From Photobacterium alginatilyticum (lineage in GTDB: Bacteria > Pseudomonadota > Gammaproteobacteria > Enterobacterales > Vibrionaceae): DNA of 64,000 nt. Location of the stretch: contig NZ_RSEJ01000031.1 of the NCBI RefSeq assembly GCF_009910675.1, positions 1-64,000 of the forward strand. Reading direction: 5' to 3'. Below, piece after piece: positions 1 to 9,583 of the stretch. The translations under genes were made by a program, and so were the position numbers. The first letter of the stretch is position 1. Every line of letters starts with the position of its first letter. The notes beneath the pieces were generated by a model. It worked only from the letters and a program-made list of their open reading frames with translations. It made no database searches and was not told where the DNA came from.

Positions 1-2
1 GC

Positions 3-173
3 TATCACTCTCGGTCAATATCCGAAACGGCAATGTCGAGATATAAACGTCTTCTTGGTTCAAGCCTGAGTCTACGAGATTATGATGCTCAAGTAGGTGA
101 AGCCTACGCAGCTGTTCGAGCTTTAAATAAGCTGTCGAGTCTTACCATACCTCAAACAACTAGAGTTGATTAA
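3..173 (+). CDS. IS5-family transposase, C-terminal fragment (cut by window edge)
   Basis: An open frame enters from the left edge and stops at 171-173. Its 56 residues read like the C-terminal end of IS5-family DDE transposases: RSISETAMSRYKRLLG, then LSLRDYDAQVGEAYAAVRALNKL. The catalytic glutamate would lie just outside the window. No terminal inverted repeat is obvious between the stop and the convergent GST gene. It may be a whole element outside the window or a remnant; the window does not decide. Confidence 0.75.
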   Translation, partial: YHSRSISETAMSRYKRLLGSSLSLRDYDAQVGEAYAAVRALNKLSSLTIPQTTRVD

Positions 174-212
174 TCCCAAACAAATGTTGAGTCCGTTCAG
201 CTTAAATTCGAT

Positions 213-881
213 TTACGCAACAAAGCCCTTTTCAATCGCAATGTTTCCTCTTTCAGGTTTATTAAAATTGGTTTCATGGGGTATAGCGGCACCACGGGCT
301 AATGCAGGTCGTGCTTCTAACTGCTCATGCCAGCGCTTCAACCCTTCAAATTCGTCGAGGTTTACGCCGGCGAAGTTGTGTATGCGTACCCAACTCCAGT
401 TGGCTATGTCCGCAATTGAATAATTACCAGCCAGAAATTCATGTTCGGAAAGCTGTGCATCCAGAACACCATAAAGTCTGCGAGTTTCATTCTGATAGCG
501 CTCTATAGCTGCAGGGATTTTCTCCGGAAAAAAACGCGTAAAAACGTTGGCTTGACCCTGCATAGGACCAACACCTCCCATTTGAAACATCAGCCATTGA
601 ATAACGTTGTAACGATCTTTAGCATTATCAGGTATAAGTTTGCCTGTTTTTTCAGCTAGGTAAAGCATAATTGCTCCTGACTCAAAAATTGTTAGTCCGT
701 TAGCATCATGGTCAACGATAGCTGGGATTCGACCGTTCGGATTAATTGCCACATACTCCGACTCTTTTTGAATACCGGTACTTATGTCGATGGGTTTAAC
801 GGAATAAGGCAATTCTAGTTCTTCAAGAGTTGCTGATACCTTCCAGCCGTTGGGGGTTGCCCATGTGTATAAATCAATCAT
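213..881 (-). CDS. Glutathione S-transferase family protein (YfcG/YghU-like)
   Basis: A 222-residue cytosolic GST. The N-terminal thioredoxin-like half starts [15 protein letters not shown] and has the glutathione-contacting NPNGRIPAI and [10 protein letters not shown] segments at about residues 48-80. The rest is the all-helical domain. The TPNGWKV opening and length resemble the Nu-class disulfide-bond reductases YfcG and YghU. A GGAGAAAAT ribosome site precedes the start, 9 bases after the thioredoxin-like gene, so the two are probably one transcript with a shared role in thiol or peroxide stress. Exact substrate unknown. Confidence 0.85.
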   Translation of the reverse strand: MIDLYTWATPNGWKVSATLEELELPYSVKPIDISTGIQKESEYVAINPNGRIPAIVDHDANGLTIFESGAIMLYLAEKTGKLIPDNAKDRYNVIQWLMFQMGGVGPMQGQANVFTRFFPEKIPAAIERYQNETRRLYGVLDAQLSEHEFLAGNYSIADIANWSWVRIHNFAGVNLDEFEGLKRWHEQLEARPALARGAAIPHETNFNKPERGNIAIEKGFVA

Positions 882-890
882 ATTTTCTCC

Positions 891-1436
891 TTATTTCCAT
901 TTAATTGAACAGCCCATGCTCGGGTGCTGTTTTTCTGGCCCTTTGCCTGTATTGGCAATAAGACGCATCGCGTCTATGAGCTCTCGAGAGCGATTCTGAG
1001 GGGGGGCCATACGAGCATCATCAAGGCGGCCTCGATACTGAAGTTCCCCATTTTTGTTGAAGCCGAAGAAATCTGGAGTACAAACAGCTCCATATGCTTT
1101 TCCTACGGCTTGGTCCTTGTCGACCAAGTAAGGGAAGGAAAAGTCATGCTGCTTAGCGAATTGTTTCATATATGGCGGGCTATCAATCTCAACATAACTG
1201 TAATCATTGGACATGACTGCCAGCACGTTGATGCCTTCAGCCTGTAACTCTCTGGCATCCTTCGCAAGACGGTCAGCAATGGCCTGGACATAGGGGCAAT
1301 GATTGCAAATGAAGGCAATCAGTAAACCTTGCTCACCCAAGTGTTCGGACATGGTAAAGCTATTCCCGTCCGGATCTGCAAGCGTAAACTCTGGGGCCTT
1401 CCATCCAATTTGGACTTTTGGTGTATCTAATAACAT
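891..1436 (-). CDS. Thioredoxin-fold (AhpC/TSA-type) family protein
   Basis: A 181-residue soluble thioredoxin-fold protein. After WKAPEFTLADPDG, typical of peroxiredoxin-like proteins, comes the redox motif ICNHCPYV (CxxC) at about residue 48, and later the cis-proline region VCTPDFFGF. I start at the internal ATG (MLLDTPKV) because the few residues upstream are not conserved in style. It sits upstream of the GST gene in the same direction. The family is usually annotated only as thioredoxin family protein; reductase or peroxidase activity is inferred. Confidence 0.8.
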   Translation of the reverse strand: MLLDTPKVQIGWKAPEFTLADPDGNSFTMSEHLGEQGLLIAFICNHCPYVQAIADRLAKDARELQAEGINVLAVMSNDYSYVEIDSPPYMKQFAKQHDFSFPYLVDKDQAVGKAYGAVCTPDFFGFNKNGELQYRGRLDDARMAPPQNRSRELIDAMRLIANTGKGPEKQHPSMGCSIKWK

Positions 1437-1610
1437 GATGACTCCTCTCAAAGATCTGGTAACTGTTATGAACTAATTTATTATTTTGTTGTTATTCAAA
1501 TGGAGACGGTTTGCTCAATGGTGATGGGTAGAGCTTCTTGTCCAGAAATTAACTGCTTCGGTTTGGAGGTGGCAGCTCAGTTCGTGTGAACCGAGCTGCC
1601 ACCGATTTAA

Positions 1611-2177
1611 TTAAGCAGCTTCACTTTCGTCAGCTGACCAAGCATTGGCCTTAAAAGCCGAGTCGACAGGAGTTTGGGTGATATGATTGGTATAGTTGGA
1701 CATGACTTTAAGGCTCGTACCTAATATTACTTCGAGCACGGTTTGCTGGGTATAGCCAGCAGCGAGAAAAGCATCCAAATCATGCTGTTTTACCCAACCT
1801 CGACTTTCATTGACTGCAATCGAAAATTGGCGCAAAGCTTCCAACTTAGGATCTGATATTGCAGTGTTGTTGCGCAGTGCAGCAATAACATCTTCGGCTA
1901 CCTTGGCACCTTGTGAGATTGTAGTATGGGCCGCCATGCAATATGTACAACCGTTTAAACGATTGTTTGTCATCATAATTATCTGCCGCTCAGTTTCATT
2001 GAGCTCGGTTTTATTGAATATTCCAGCCAGTGTCATATAGCCTTCTAACAGAGCTGGGGCTTCTGCCATTCCGGCTAGGAGATTAGGGATAAAGCCATAG
2101 GCTGATTTTGCTGCGGCAATAAGTGGTTTGCTCGCATCAGAGGCTGTCTCAGCGGTGTGGAAAGTAAAATCAGTCAT
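1611..2177 (-). CDS. Carboxymuconolactone decarboxylase family protein (AhpD-like)
   Basis: A 188-residue all-helical CMD/AhpD-fold protein. The active-site segment GCTYCMAAHT at about residues 77-86 gives the CxxC and following histidine of AhpD-type alkylhydroperoxidases, preceded by ETERQIIMM. It lies 160 bp upstream of the thioredoxin-like and GST genes on the same strand and has two TetR-like operator palindromes before its start (2229-2268). With a TetR gene at 4550, this looks like a small inducible reactive-electrophile or peroxide defence regulon. Substrate unknown. Confidence 0.85.
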   Translation of the reverse strand: MTDFTFHTAETASDASKPLIAAAKSAYGFIPNLLAGMAEAPALLEGYMTLAGIFNKTELNETERQIIMMTNNRLNGCTYCMAAHTTISQGAKVAEDVIAALRNNTAISDPKLEALRQFSIAVNESRGWVKQHDLDAFLAAGYTQQTVLEVILGTSLKVMSNYTNHITQTPVDSAFKANAWSADESEAA

Positions 2178-2228
2178 TTAATTTTCTCCGGATAAATTGG
2201 TATGTAGTACCTGGCATGCCTTGTCTGT

Positions 2229-2268
2229 ACCAGTCGGTATAGACTATAATTCACTAGACCAATTGGTC
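2229..2268. promoter_or_regulatory. Paired TetR-type operator candidates upstream of the CMD gene
   Basis: Two related short palindromes lie 52-91 bases before the CMD start: ACCAGTCGGT at 2229-2238 and GACCAATTGGTC at 2257-2268. The same pattern occurs upstream of the decayed CMD copy (4324-4361), and a GTTGGTTGGTATAAT stretch lies just before the TetR gene. A common regulator is the simplest reading; the TetR protein at 4550-5143 is the obvious candidate. Binding is inferred. Confidence 0.55.
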
Positions 2269-2279
2269 AAGACAAATTG

Positions 2280-2808
2280 CGAAATAATTTTCACATATGA
2301 AGTTAGTGCTATATTTTGGCTGGATTTTTTGTTCTTATTAACGTGCACTTAGGAAGAAAACTAAGCAGTGGTTTGCCTTGATATCAAGAATTGTACGTAT
2401 CGAGTGTAGTGGTGAGGTTAAGAGGCTCTAAAGGTTGTGAATAGACGCGGAGAATTAATTTAACAGGATTTGTATATATGCACTTTACAGCAAACATATT
2501 TTGCATTGTAGAGAAGAGTATGAAAGTTAACCCTCCCTAGGTATCTGAGGAGCCATGTTGTAATAATTTTGATTGGTTTAATATCCGGTCAAAAATAATT
2601 GACTGAAAAATGGTTAATTCACTGGTGTTACTTTTTATACCAATAAAACTGTTCTTTTGTTTACTTATCCAGTACAGTCATTTATTAATGTCCCTATTAG
2701 AGAATTACCAAATAGATGGTACTGGAGTGCGACCTTTTTTCGCACTCCTGAACTTAATGAAAATGCAGCTCTGCTCCTAAATAGTTGTTTAAAAGTATGA
2801 TTAATAAA
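2280..2808. other. AT-rich intergenic region, no gene seen
   Basis: Between the CMD operator region and the end of the chemotaxis-like gene I find no coding frame with a plausible start, no strong terminator with a U-tract and no recognisable RNA. Confidence 0.5.
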
Positions 2809-3726
2809 TCAGTGATGAATTGATTTATCTTCAATAACCTCCAGAGAGGAAACAATTTGTTGTGCTAGTTTATGGTTGTTCCCAGAAAGCTCAATAGATG
2901 TTTTCGTATCTTCTACGAGTTTTTCCATATGTGTTTTTACTTCATTTGATTCTTCTAATTGTTCACTAATTCGGTCGATAACTCTCTCAACAGAATTCTT
3001 ACTATCAAACGACATATTCATTAATATTTCCATATCTATCATACTTTCGCTTGTCACAACAGAGCTATTTATAATTACATCCTCAACTTCTTTTTGCTTA
3101 TTAAAAATATCTTCCGAAACCTTAGTTATTGACTGCATTTCGATGTTGATGTTTTCGGCTGACTGGCTTGCTGTATTTGCAAGTAAACGCACTTCGTCTG
3201 CAACAACAGCAAATCCTTTTCCATGCTCGCCAGCGCGCGCAGCTTCTATCGCGGCGTTAAGTGCTAGTAGGTTAGTTTGACCTGCTATTCCTTTAATGGA
3301 GTCAACTAATTTGCCTACATTATTGTTGATTTCCTCAAGAGAAACTAATAGCTCGCTAAATTGACATATTTTCTCTTTGGACTCTTGTATTTGCATTGCC
3401 AATTGGCTAAGTTTTTTTATGGTGTTTGAAGCCGTGTCAGAGGTTTTACTGGAAAATTGATGAGATTCACATGATAGGTTTTTAATTTCTTCTGACTGAC
3501 TAATAAAACTATTAATTAATTCATAGCTTTGCTGTATAGATTCAAATCGACTCTTTGAAGCTTTGTGAACATTTCCTGCATTTACAAAAATTTTTTGTGC
3601 ATAATCTGTAGGGTTATTATGACGAATGTTATTATATTGAGTCTCTATATCAATCAGTGCTTCATGTCGTGATCTCTCAATAGTTACAGTATCTTGCGTG
3701 TGTTGTTTTTTAAATATTTTTATCAT
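2809..3726 (-). CDS. Cytoplasmic methyl-accepting chemotaxis-like signalling protein
   Basis: A 305-residue protein with no membrane segment. The hallmark signalling hairpin of chemoreceptors is at about residues 135-185: [20 protein letters not shown] followed by [18 protein letters not shown]. Coiled-coil helices surround it, and the first 60 residues are a short charged region with no recognised sensor domain or HAMP. It overlaps the upstream nrtS gene by four bases (ATGA), so the two are translationally coupled. The signal presumably reaches it through a partner, perhaps NrtS or its substrate; this is inference. Confidence 0.85.
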   Translation of the reverse strand: MIKIFKKQHTQDTVTIERSRHEALIDIETQYNNIRHNNPTDYAQKIFVNAGNVHKASKSRFESIQQSYELINSFISQSEEIKNLSCESHQFSSKTSDTASNTIKKLSQLAMQIQESKEKICQFSELLVSLEEINNNVGKLVDSIKGIAGQTNLLALNAAIEAARAGEHGKGFAVVADEVRLLANTASQSAENINIEMQSITKVSEDIFNKQKEVEDVIINSSVVTSESMIDMEILMNMSFDSKNSVERVIDRISEQLEESNEVKTHMEKLVEDTKTSIELSGNNHKLAQQIVSSLEVIEDKSIHH

Positions 3727-3974
3727 TTGTGAATCTCTTTGTTACGGGCTTGCAGAGTAGCGAATACACTGGCTTGAGTTGAAACACAAAAGGGTACACA
3801 ATAGGTTAATACAATTTTAAAGAAACGTGTTTTATCAAGATGACCACTCAATAGCATGTCCCCATGGTTAATGAACATAAGAACGGTACCCACGAAAAGG
3901 GCAACTTTTATAGAGCGTTTTAATATTAACGTCTCACATGCTGTTTTGAGAAAAATCTGAATTGAATGAGTCAT
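3723..3974 (-). CDS. nrtS: NrtS-like small membrane protein (nitrate/nitrite transporter NrtS family)
   Basis: An 83-residue protein with two hydrophobic segments. The pattern [21 protein letters not shown] followed by a second helix with [20 protein letters not shown] matches the NrtS family as I recall it (INxGD, TYxVPYCVST). NrtS proteins are annotated as nitrate/nitrite transporters. The gene overlaps the chemotaxis-like gene by four bases, which suggests that uptake and taxis or sensing act together. Confidence 0.75.
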   Translation of the reverse strand: MTHSIQIFLKTACETLILKRSIKVALFVGTVLMFINHGDMLLSGHLDKTRFFKIVLTYCVPFCVSTQASVFATLQARNKEIHK

Positions 3975-4006
3975 ATTGTACCCTTTATCTAATGAATAGT
4001 TATTTG

Positions 4007-4273
4007 CTACATGTAATCACTCTGTGTTGTCGTTATGGGATTCGTTGTATAAAAAAGTGCTCGTTCAAAAGAATGCTTGCCATTGAAATGATCTTGGCAA
4101 CCAGTGTTGTTAGATATTACGAGTGGTTTGATGTAGCCCTCAAGCTGTGCTGGCATTTCAGTTAACTCTGTAAAATTGTTGAGGGAAGAGATGAAGCCTG
4201 ACGTTACTGCAGAAATAAGGTGTTTACTTGTATCAAGGACAGCCTCGACGATATGGAAAGTAAATTCACTCAT
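4007..4273 (-). pseudogene. Decayed second copy of the CMD/AhpD-like gene
   Basis: The first ~55 residues (MSEFTFHIVEAVLDTSKHLI, then EMPAQLEGY) align with the intact CMD protein (MTDFTFHTAETASDASKPLI, AEAPALLEGY). After that similarity is lost and the CxxC active site is missing, so the product cannot be a working enzyme. The promoter side also resembles that of the intact gene, including a pair of operator-like palindromes. This is best read as a degenerate tandem duplicate. Confidence 0.7.
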
Positions 4274-4323
4274 TTCATTATCCCCAGATAGATGGTCTGC
4301 AATACCTGGTAAGGCTTGTCTGT

Positions 4324-4361
4324 ATCGATTGGTATAAAATATATTTTATAAACCAATCGGT
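4324..4361. promoter_or_regulatory. TetR-type operator candidates before the decayed CMD copy
   Basis: ATCGATTGGT at 4324-4333 and ACCAATCGGT at 4352-4361 repeat the arrangement seen at 2229-2268, with the same spacing of 28 bp between motif starts. The duplicated spacing argues that the promoter was copied together with the gene. They also lie about 190-225 bp before the TetR gene and could serve a divergent promoter. Confidence 0.5.
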
Positions 4362-4549
4362 CAACACAAAGATGGTGTTTTTTTATAATTAGGAGTAATA
4401 TTTTAGTTCAATATTCGTAGGTGCTTGTTTAATAACGGTTAAAAATAAATGTTAGTAAGCTTGATTAGCTCAGATTACTACCATTGTTTGTGTTGGTTGG
4501 TATAATCGTGCTACATTTAAATTGCTCAATGAAAGAGGAGATTACAAAA

Positions 4550-5143
4550 ATGCCCTGGGAGAAATCATTTGATGAAGATGCGGCAGTTGACAAAGCTATG
4601 CATTTATTTTGGGAAAGAGGTTTTGAACCTACCTCTTTAGCCAATCTCATTGAAGCTACTGGTATTAATCGAGGTAGTCTATACAACGCCTTCGGAGGTA
4701 AGCATCAGCTGTTTGTTCGATCTCTTGTAAAGTATGATAAAGAGAATCGGAAGGCTGTTTTGGGAGAGCTGGAAGCGCTTGATAATCCTAAAAAAGCGAT
4801 CTTGGGACTTTTTGATGCCATAGTTGAAGAAATGCAAATGGATTCTCAGCGTAAAGGGTGCTTTTTGATCAACACTGCTCTAGAGGTCATGCGGCATCAG
4901 GATGAGGTTGCTGAAATAGTAACCAAAGGTCTGCGTGAAACCGAAGCTTTCTTTCGGCGGAGTATAGAGGTGGGTCAGGCTAGAGGTGATATTTCTAAAG
5001 AAATTGACCCGGAAGTTACGGCAAAAAATTTGATGGCATTGTTAGTCTCAATACGAGTCTTGGGCAGAGGCGTTTTTTCTAAGGAAGAGCTTGATATTAT
5101 TGCTAAACAAGCCTCTCGGTTAATTTCGCAACCTTTTCTGTAA
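4550..5143 (+). CDS. TetR/AcrR-family transcriptional regulator
   Basis: A 197-residue protein. The N-terminal DNA-binding domain has the order typical of TetR: AMHLFWERGFEPTSLANLIE, then ATGINRGSLYNAFGGKHQLF at about residues 35-55. The rest is a helical ligand-binding domain with a TetR_C-like LINTALE region. A GAGGAG ribosome site fixes the start at MPWEKS. Its opposite orientation to the CMD, thioredoxin-like and GST genes and the shared palindromes suggest it represses them and itself. Ligand unknown. Confidence 0.9.
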   Translation: MPWEKSFDEDAAVDKAMHLFWERGFEPTSLANLIEATGINRGSLYNAFGGKHQLFVRSLVKYDKENRKAVLGELEALDNPKKAILGLFDAIVEEMQMDSQRKGCFLINTALEVMRHQDEVAEIVTKGLRETEAFFRRSIEVGQARGDISKEIDPEVTAKNLMALLVSIRVLGRGVFSKEELDIIAKQASRLISQPFL

Positions 5144-5256
5144 ATGGATAGAGGGAGCCCCCAACTATCCATGTTTTCTTTTGGATTGGTACGATGGTCA
5201 GGTATTCCACCATACCGATCCTCGATACCTCATATAACACCAAGTGCAATTAATTT

Positions 5257-6753
5257 TTAATCAACTGAGCCCTTCAGATATCGGTTCATTAAGTGCTGTT
5301 TGAAGTACTTAGCATTTAACCGTTCACCCGTTGCATCAATCAACAATTGGTCGGTCGATACGGTCGATGCCTTCTTCCAAACATGGCGGTCAAGCCAGTT
5401 AAATATTGGCGATAAGTTACGCTCTCGGATCAGGTTTTCGACGTTCATTTCTTTGTGCATCGCTGCCATAAACTGAGCGGCGTACATGGCGCCCAAAGTA
5501 TATGACGGGAAATAACCAAAGCTGCCGTCGGTCCAGTGGATATCCTGCATACAGCCGTCGGTGTAATTACATCTTGTCGACAGCCCGAGATACTCAGTCA
5601 TTTTCTTGTCCCAAAGCTCAGGGATATCGGCAACCTCAATGTTACCCTCAATCAAATCACGCTCAATTTCGTAACGCAGAATGACGTGGGCAGGATAGGT
5701 CACTTCGTCGGCATCAACGCGGATATAGCCGGGTTTTACACGGGTATTAAATAGCGTTAGGTTCTTGCTGGATAGTGCAGGATCGTTCCGGCGGTCGAAA
5801 GCATCAGACGCAAGCGGAGCCAATAAGTCGATGAATGTTTCACTACGTGATAACTGCATTTCAAAAAATAAACTTTGCGACTCATGAACCCCCATTGAAC
5901 GTGCCTCACCAACAGGTAGGCCACGCCATTGAGCGGGTAAACCTTGTTCATAACGAGCATGCCCAGTTTCGTGGATCACACCCATCAGTGCCGAGGTGAA
6001 ATCTTCCTCATCATAGCGGGTGGTAATTCGTACGTCGGTCGAAACACCCCCGCAGAAAGGGTGCACGCTGACATCCAGTCGGCCGTGATTGAAGTCAAAG
6101 CCAAGCTTGGTCATTACCTCAAGACTCAGCGCCTTTTGCTGCTCAACTGGGAACGGGCCTGCGGGAGTAAGAACGGCTTCGCTTTGCTGCTTCTCTTGAA
6201 CCTGTTGTATCAAGCTTGGAAGCCAGCTTTTTACATCACTAAATAGCTGATCCAATTCTTTAGTGGTCATTCCTGGCTCATAGATATCGAGCAGGGCATC
6301 ATAACGGCTTAAGCCGGTAGCCTCGGCGCGAATCTGCGCTTCCTGGCGTGAAAGTTCAACCACTTTCTCCAGGTTCTTACTGAATGCGTGCCAGTTATTA
6401 TCATTACGTTGTGATCGCCAGGCGTGTTCGCATTTTGACCCCGCCAGTGATTTTTTTTCAACCAGATCGGCAGGCAGTAAGTTACTCATCTGCCAAGCGC
6501 GTTTCATTTCTTTCAGACTTACAGCTTGCTCTTTGGTTAATGACTCTGCTTCAGCTTGCTCAAACCACTCTGCCAAGTGAGGAGCAGTAGCGAGCTCATG
6601 GTGCATGACTGCGAGTTCAGCCATCGCTTCCGAGCGAGCTTCATTACCGCCAGTTGGCATCATGGCTGCCTGATCCCAACCACATATGGCACTTAGGTGG
6701 TCAAGCCTTGAGAGTTTCTGTTGATGTTGCTCTAGCTTTTCATAGAAAGTCAT
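5257..6753 (-). CDS. M32 family metallocarboxypeptidase
   Basis: A 498-residue cytosolic zinc carboxypeptidase of the M32 (thermostable carboxypeptidase 1) family. The zinc motif HETGH lies in GVIHETGHARYEQGLP at about residues 266-270, with the downstream glutamate-bearing segment GVHESQSLFFEMQ. Length is normal for the family (about 500). I take the ATG at 6753 because AAGGA precedes it. It releases C-terminal residues from peptides; physiological role in Vibrionaceae is not established. Monocistronic. Confidence 0.92.
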   Translation of the reverse strand: MTFYEKLEQHQQKLSRLDHLSAICGWDQAAMMPTGGNEARSEAMAELAVMHHELATAPHLAEWFEQAEAESLTKEQAVSLKEMKRAWQMSNLLPADLVEKKSLAGSKCEHAWRSQRNDNNWHAFSKNLEKVVELSRQEAQIRAEATGLSRYDALLDIYEPGMTTKELDQLFSDVKSWLPSLIQQVQEKQQSEAVLTPAGPFPVEQQKALSLEVMTKLGFDFNHGRLDVSVHPFCGGVSTDVRITTRYDEEDFTSALMGVIHETGHARYEQGLPAQWRGLPVGEARSMGVHESQSLFFEMQLSRSETFIDLLAPLASDAFDRRNDPALSSKNLTLFNTRVKPGYIRVDADEVTYPAHVILRYEIERDLIEGNIEVADIPELWDKKMTEYLGLSTRCNYTDGCMQDIHWTDGSFGYFPSYTLGAMYAAQFMAAMHKEMNVENLIRERNLSPIFNWLDRHVWKKASTVSTDQLLIDATGERLNAKYFKQHLMNRYLKGSVD

Positions 6754-7237
6754 TACCAATCCTTATATTGACTATCAATTGGCAGATAAACATCTTGCCA
6801 AGTGTTGTCACCTAGCATAAAAGTTTTTCTCGATTAAGACACGGAATGAGAAGAAAAAATTTAAATTTGCTGAGTAAAATGTGCGACGCAGCATGATCGT
6901 TATGCCATTAGTCGATGGTAAGCGCTTGATTTAGTTAATTGTACTTAGGTGCTATCGAATACCAGCAAGTACTAATACATTGAACTGATGTTTATTAGCG
7001 TCAATTTCTGCCCATTTTTATTTGCCGGCCACGCCTAGCTTTGAGCTGATTATTCAATCGAGTCAAATTTCGGTAAGGATGCTGAAAACGAACAGTAAGT
7101 GTGATATTGGTAACTGGTAATGACAGCGATATGTGTAACGAAATTTACAATATCGTAAGACTTCGTAAAGGTCGCAAGCAATGCTAAGACGGTTAGATAT
7201 ACTGCTTGCATCATCAAAGAGGGCTAGTTACATCATC
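6754..7237. other. Intergenic region between divergent M32 peptidase and dacA
   Basis: This 484-bp gap must carry the two divergent promoters. I see short inverted repeats (for example CGATAT at 7127 and ATATCG at 7150) but no coding frame, RNA gene or clear operator. Confidence 0.45.
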
Positions 7238-8407
7238 ATGCAAAAGATTTTTAAATTAAATGTTGTACTTGCAGGTGCAGCATTGTTCTCGTCCGCTACG
7301 TTTGCGGCTCCTACCGTTATACCAGATGCACCGACTCTTGGCGCAAAAGGGTATGTATTGATGGACTACCATACCGGCCAGGTATTGGTAGAAAGAAATG
7401 CCCATGAGCAACTTAATCCGGCCAGTTTAACCAAGCTAATGACAAGCTATGTGGCCGGACAAGAAATGAAGAGCGGCAGTATCAGCAAAGATGACAAAGT
7501 AGTGATCAGCCGTAATGCCTGGGCTAGGAATTTTCCTGATTCGTCGAAGATGTTCATCGAGGTCAATACTGAAGTGAATATGATGGACTTATATCGTGGT
7601 TTAATAATTCAATCGGGCAATGATGCCAGTGTGGCGATAGCCGAGCACGTTGCCGGTTCGGAGGGTGCGTTTGTTGGGCTGATGAATTCATGGGCAAAGA
7701 AGCTGAATATGAACAACAGCTCGTTTGCCAATCCGCATGGGCTCGATAGCAATGAACTTTACTCCACACCCTATGACATTGCGTTATTGGGTCGTGCGCT
7801 GATTACCGATTTACCTGATATTTATTCGCTGTATAGCGAACGTTCTTTTACATATAACAAGATTACGCAACGCAACCGGAATGGTTTGTTGGCGGATAAA
7901 AGTTTGAATGTTGATGGGATGAAAACCGGATATACCAGCGGAGCTGGCTATAGTCTGGCAAGTTCAGCGACCCAGGGTGACATGCGTCTTATCTCGGTAG
8001 TAATGGGGTCAAAGAGTGCGAAAAGCCGAGAAGCTGAGAGCAAGCAGTTGCTTAACTATGGCTTCCGATTCTTCGATACTGTATCTCCTCACAAGAAAGG
8101 CGAAGAAGTGCTCAATGAGCGCGTATGGATGGGGGCTACAGATAGTATCTCATTAGGAACAAAGGAAGACTCCTATGTGACATTGTCACGCAATGATGCT
8201 AAAAAGCTAACTGCAAATGTGGCACTAAACGACGACTTGGTTGCTCCTATCAATAAAGGTGATGTGGTTGGTAAGATTTTCTACCAAGTTGACGGTGAAG
8301 ATATCCATGATGTTCCACTCATAGCATTGGAAAGCGTAGAAGAAGGCAGCTTCTTCAGTCGGATGTTCGACTACATCAAGCTGTTTTTTATGGGCTTGTT
8401 CAAATAA
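7238..8407 (+). CDS. dacA: D-alanyl-D-alanine carboxypeptidase (PBP5/DacA type)
   Basis: A 389-residue low-molecular-weight penicillin-binding protein that trims the terminal D-Ala from peptidoglycan pentapeptides. The start at MQKIFKLN gives a clear signal peptide ending near SSATFAA. The three catalytic motifs are present: SLTK (Ser63/Lys66), SGN in IQSGNDASVA, and KTG in MKTGYTSGAG. The C-terminal end (FSRMFDYIKLFFMGLFK) is the amphipathic helix that anchors PBP5 to the outer face of the inner membrane. A terminator follows at 8434. Confidence 0.95.
   Translation: MQKIFKLNVVLAGAALFSSATFAAPTVIPDAPTLGAKGYVLMDYHTGQVLVERNAHEQLNPASLTKLMTSYVAGQEMKSGSISKDDKVVISRNAWARNFPDSSKMFIEVNTEVNMMDLYRGLIIQSGNDASVAIAEHVAGSEGAFVGLMNSWAKKLNMNNSSFANPHGLDSNELYSTPYDIALLGRALITDLPDIYSLYSERSFTYNKITQRNRNGLLADKSLNVDGMKTGYTSGAGYSLASSATQGDMRLISVVMGSKSAKSREAESKQLLNYGFRFFDTVSPHKKGEEVLNERVWMGATDSISLGTKEDSYVTLSRNDAKKLTANVALNDDLVAPINKGDVVGKIFYQVDGEDIHDVPLIALESVEEGSFFSRMFDYIKLFFMGLFK
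8177..8189. promoter_or_regulatory. matS site (MatP binding)
   Basis: GTGACATTGTCAC matches the matS consensus GTGACRNYGTCAC exactly. It lies within the dacA coding sequence, as many matS sites do. MatP, encoded at 58053-58511, organises the Ter macrodomain by binding such sites. Confidence 0.8.
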
Positions 8408-8433
8408 CACAATCTGATAGTGCAAAGAACAAG

Positions 8434-8460
8434 AAGAGTCGCCAGTTGCGGCTCTTTTTT
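8434..8460 (+). terminator. Rho-independent terminator after dacA
   Basis: AAGAGTCGC, loop CAGTT, GCGGCTCTT, followed by a run of T. It ends the dacA transcript. Confidence 0.85.
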
Positions 8461-8524
8461 TGTTTGCCAGTAAGCTATCCTGCTAGGTGTCATCAGAGAT
8501 TGGCTGACATCACTTCACAGAGTG

Positions 8525-8553
8525 TTCCCACTTAATACAAAAATCCGTATAAT
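8525..8553 (+). promoter_or_regulatory. Probable sigma-70 promoter of ttcA
   Basis: A perfect -10 TATAAT at 8548-8553 lies 17 bp after a TTCCCA -35 (4 of 6 matches) at 8525-8530, 67 bp before the ttcA start. Confidence 0.5.
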
Positions 8554-8620
8554 CCACGCCCTATAAAGAATCCATCTAGGAAATCTACAGTCGAATTAAT
8601 CGACAGTGTGAGAAGTCGCA

Positions 8621-9514
8621 ATGAATCAGAATGATATAAGAAAAGAGACACTTGAATTCAACAAACTCCAAAAACGTCTAAGGAGAAATGTTGGAAATGC
8701 CATTATCGACTACAACATGATTGAAGAAAATGATGTTGTCATGGCATGCATCAGTGGCGGTAAAGATTCATTTGCGATGTTGGATATCCTTTTGAATCTT
8801 CAAAAAGCGGCACCAGTTAAATTTGATGTCGTTGCTGTCAATCTTGACCAAAAACAGCCAGGTTTCCCTGAGCATATTTTACCTGAGTATTTTGAGACGC
8901 TGAATATTCCTTACTATATCGTCGATAAGGATACGTACTCAGTGGTTAAAGAAAAAATCCCTGAAGGCAAGACAACATGTGGCCTGTGCTCAAGGCTGCG
9001 TCGTGGTACGCTTTATTCGTTTGCTGAAAAGATTGGAGCAACGAAAATTGCGCTAGGCCACCACTTGGACGATATTGTTGAAACCATGTTCCTAAACATG
9101 TTCCACGGTTCTCGTCTAAAAGCGATGCCTCCAAAGCTACGTTCAGATGATGGGCGTAATGTTGTGATCAGACCGCTAACATACTGCCGCGAAAAAGATC
9201 TGATCAAGTATGCTGAACACAAAGACTTCCCGATCATTCCTTGTAACCTTTGCGGCTCTCAGGAAAATCTTCAGCGTCAGAGCATTAAAGCGATGCTGAT
9301 CGACTGGGATAAGAAAACACCAGGCCGTGTGGAAAGTATCTTTAAGTCAATCCAGAACGTTAGCCCAAGCCAGCTGGCAGACAAAGAGCTGTTTGATTTT
9401 GTAAACCTGCCACTGGACCGTGAAGGTGAGAGGGCAGAATATGCCTTTAGTGAAGCCATGGTATCCTCAACAAACATCGATGAGTCAATGTTTATTGATG
9501 TAACTAACGTATAG
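8621..9514 (+). CDS. ttcA: tRNA 2-thiocytidine(32) synthetase TtcA
   Basis: A 297-residue cytosolic ATP-dependent enzyme that thiolates cytidine 32 of some tRNAs. The PP-loop SGGKDS is at residues 45-50. The two CxxC pairs, CGLC in [12 protein letters not shown] and CNLC in IPCNLCGSQ, are those that hold the [4Fe-4S] cluster in Ttc[16 protein letters not shown] is the conserved middle motif. In V. cholerae-type genomes it also lies near uspE-fnr. A terminator follows at 9534. Confidence 0.96.
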   Translation: MNQNDIRKETLEFNKLQKRLRRNVGNAIIDYNMIEENDVVMACISGGKDSFAMLDILLNLQKAAPVKFDVVAVNLDQKQPGFPEHILPEYFETLNIPYYIVDKDTYSVVKEKIPEGKTTCGLCSRLRRGTLYSFAEKIGATKIALGHHLDDIVETMFLNMFHGSRLKAMPPKLRSDDGRNVVIRPLTYCREKDLIKYAEHKDFPIIPCNLCGSQENLQRQSIKAMLIDWDKKTPGRVESIFKSIQNVSPSQLADKELFDFVNLPLDREGERAEYAFSEAMVSSTNIDESMFIDVTNV

Positions 9515-9533
9515 TCTAGAGTGAGTTAGAAGC

Positions 9534-9560
9534 AAGGGCAGCATTGAGCCGCCCTTTGTT
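9534..9560 (+). terminator. Terminator after ttcA
   Basis: AAGGGC and GCCCTT pair around an 11-base loop and are followed by TGTTGTTTT. Confidence 0.6.
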
Positions 9561-9583
9561 GTTTTGGAGAGGCACAATAACTA

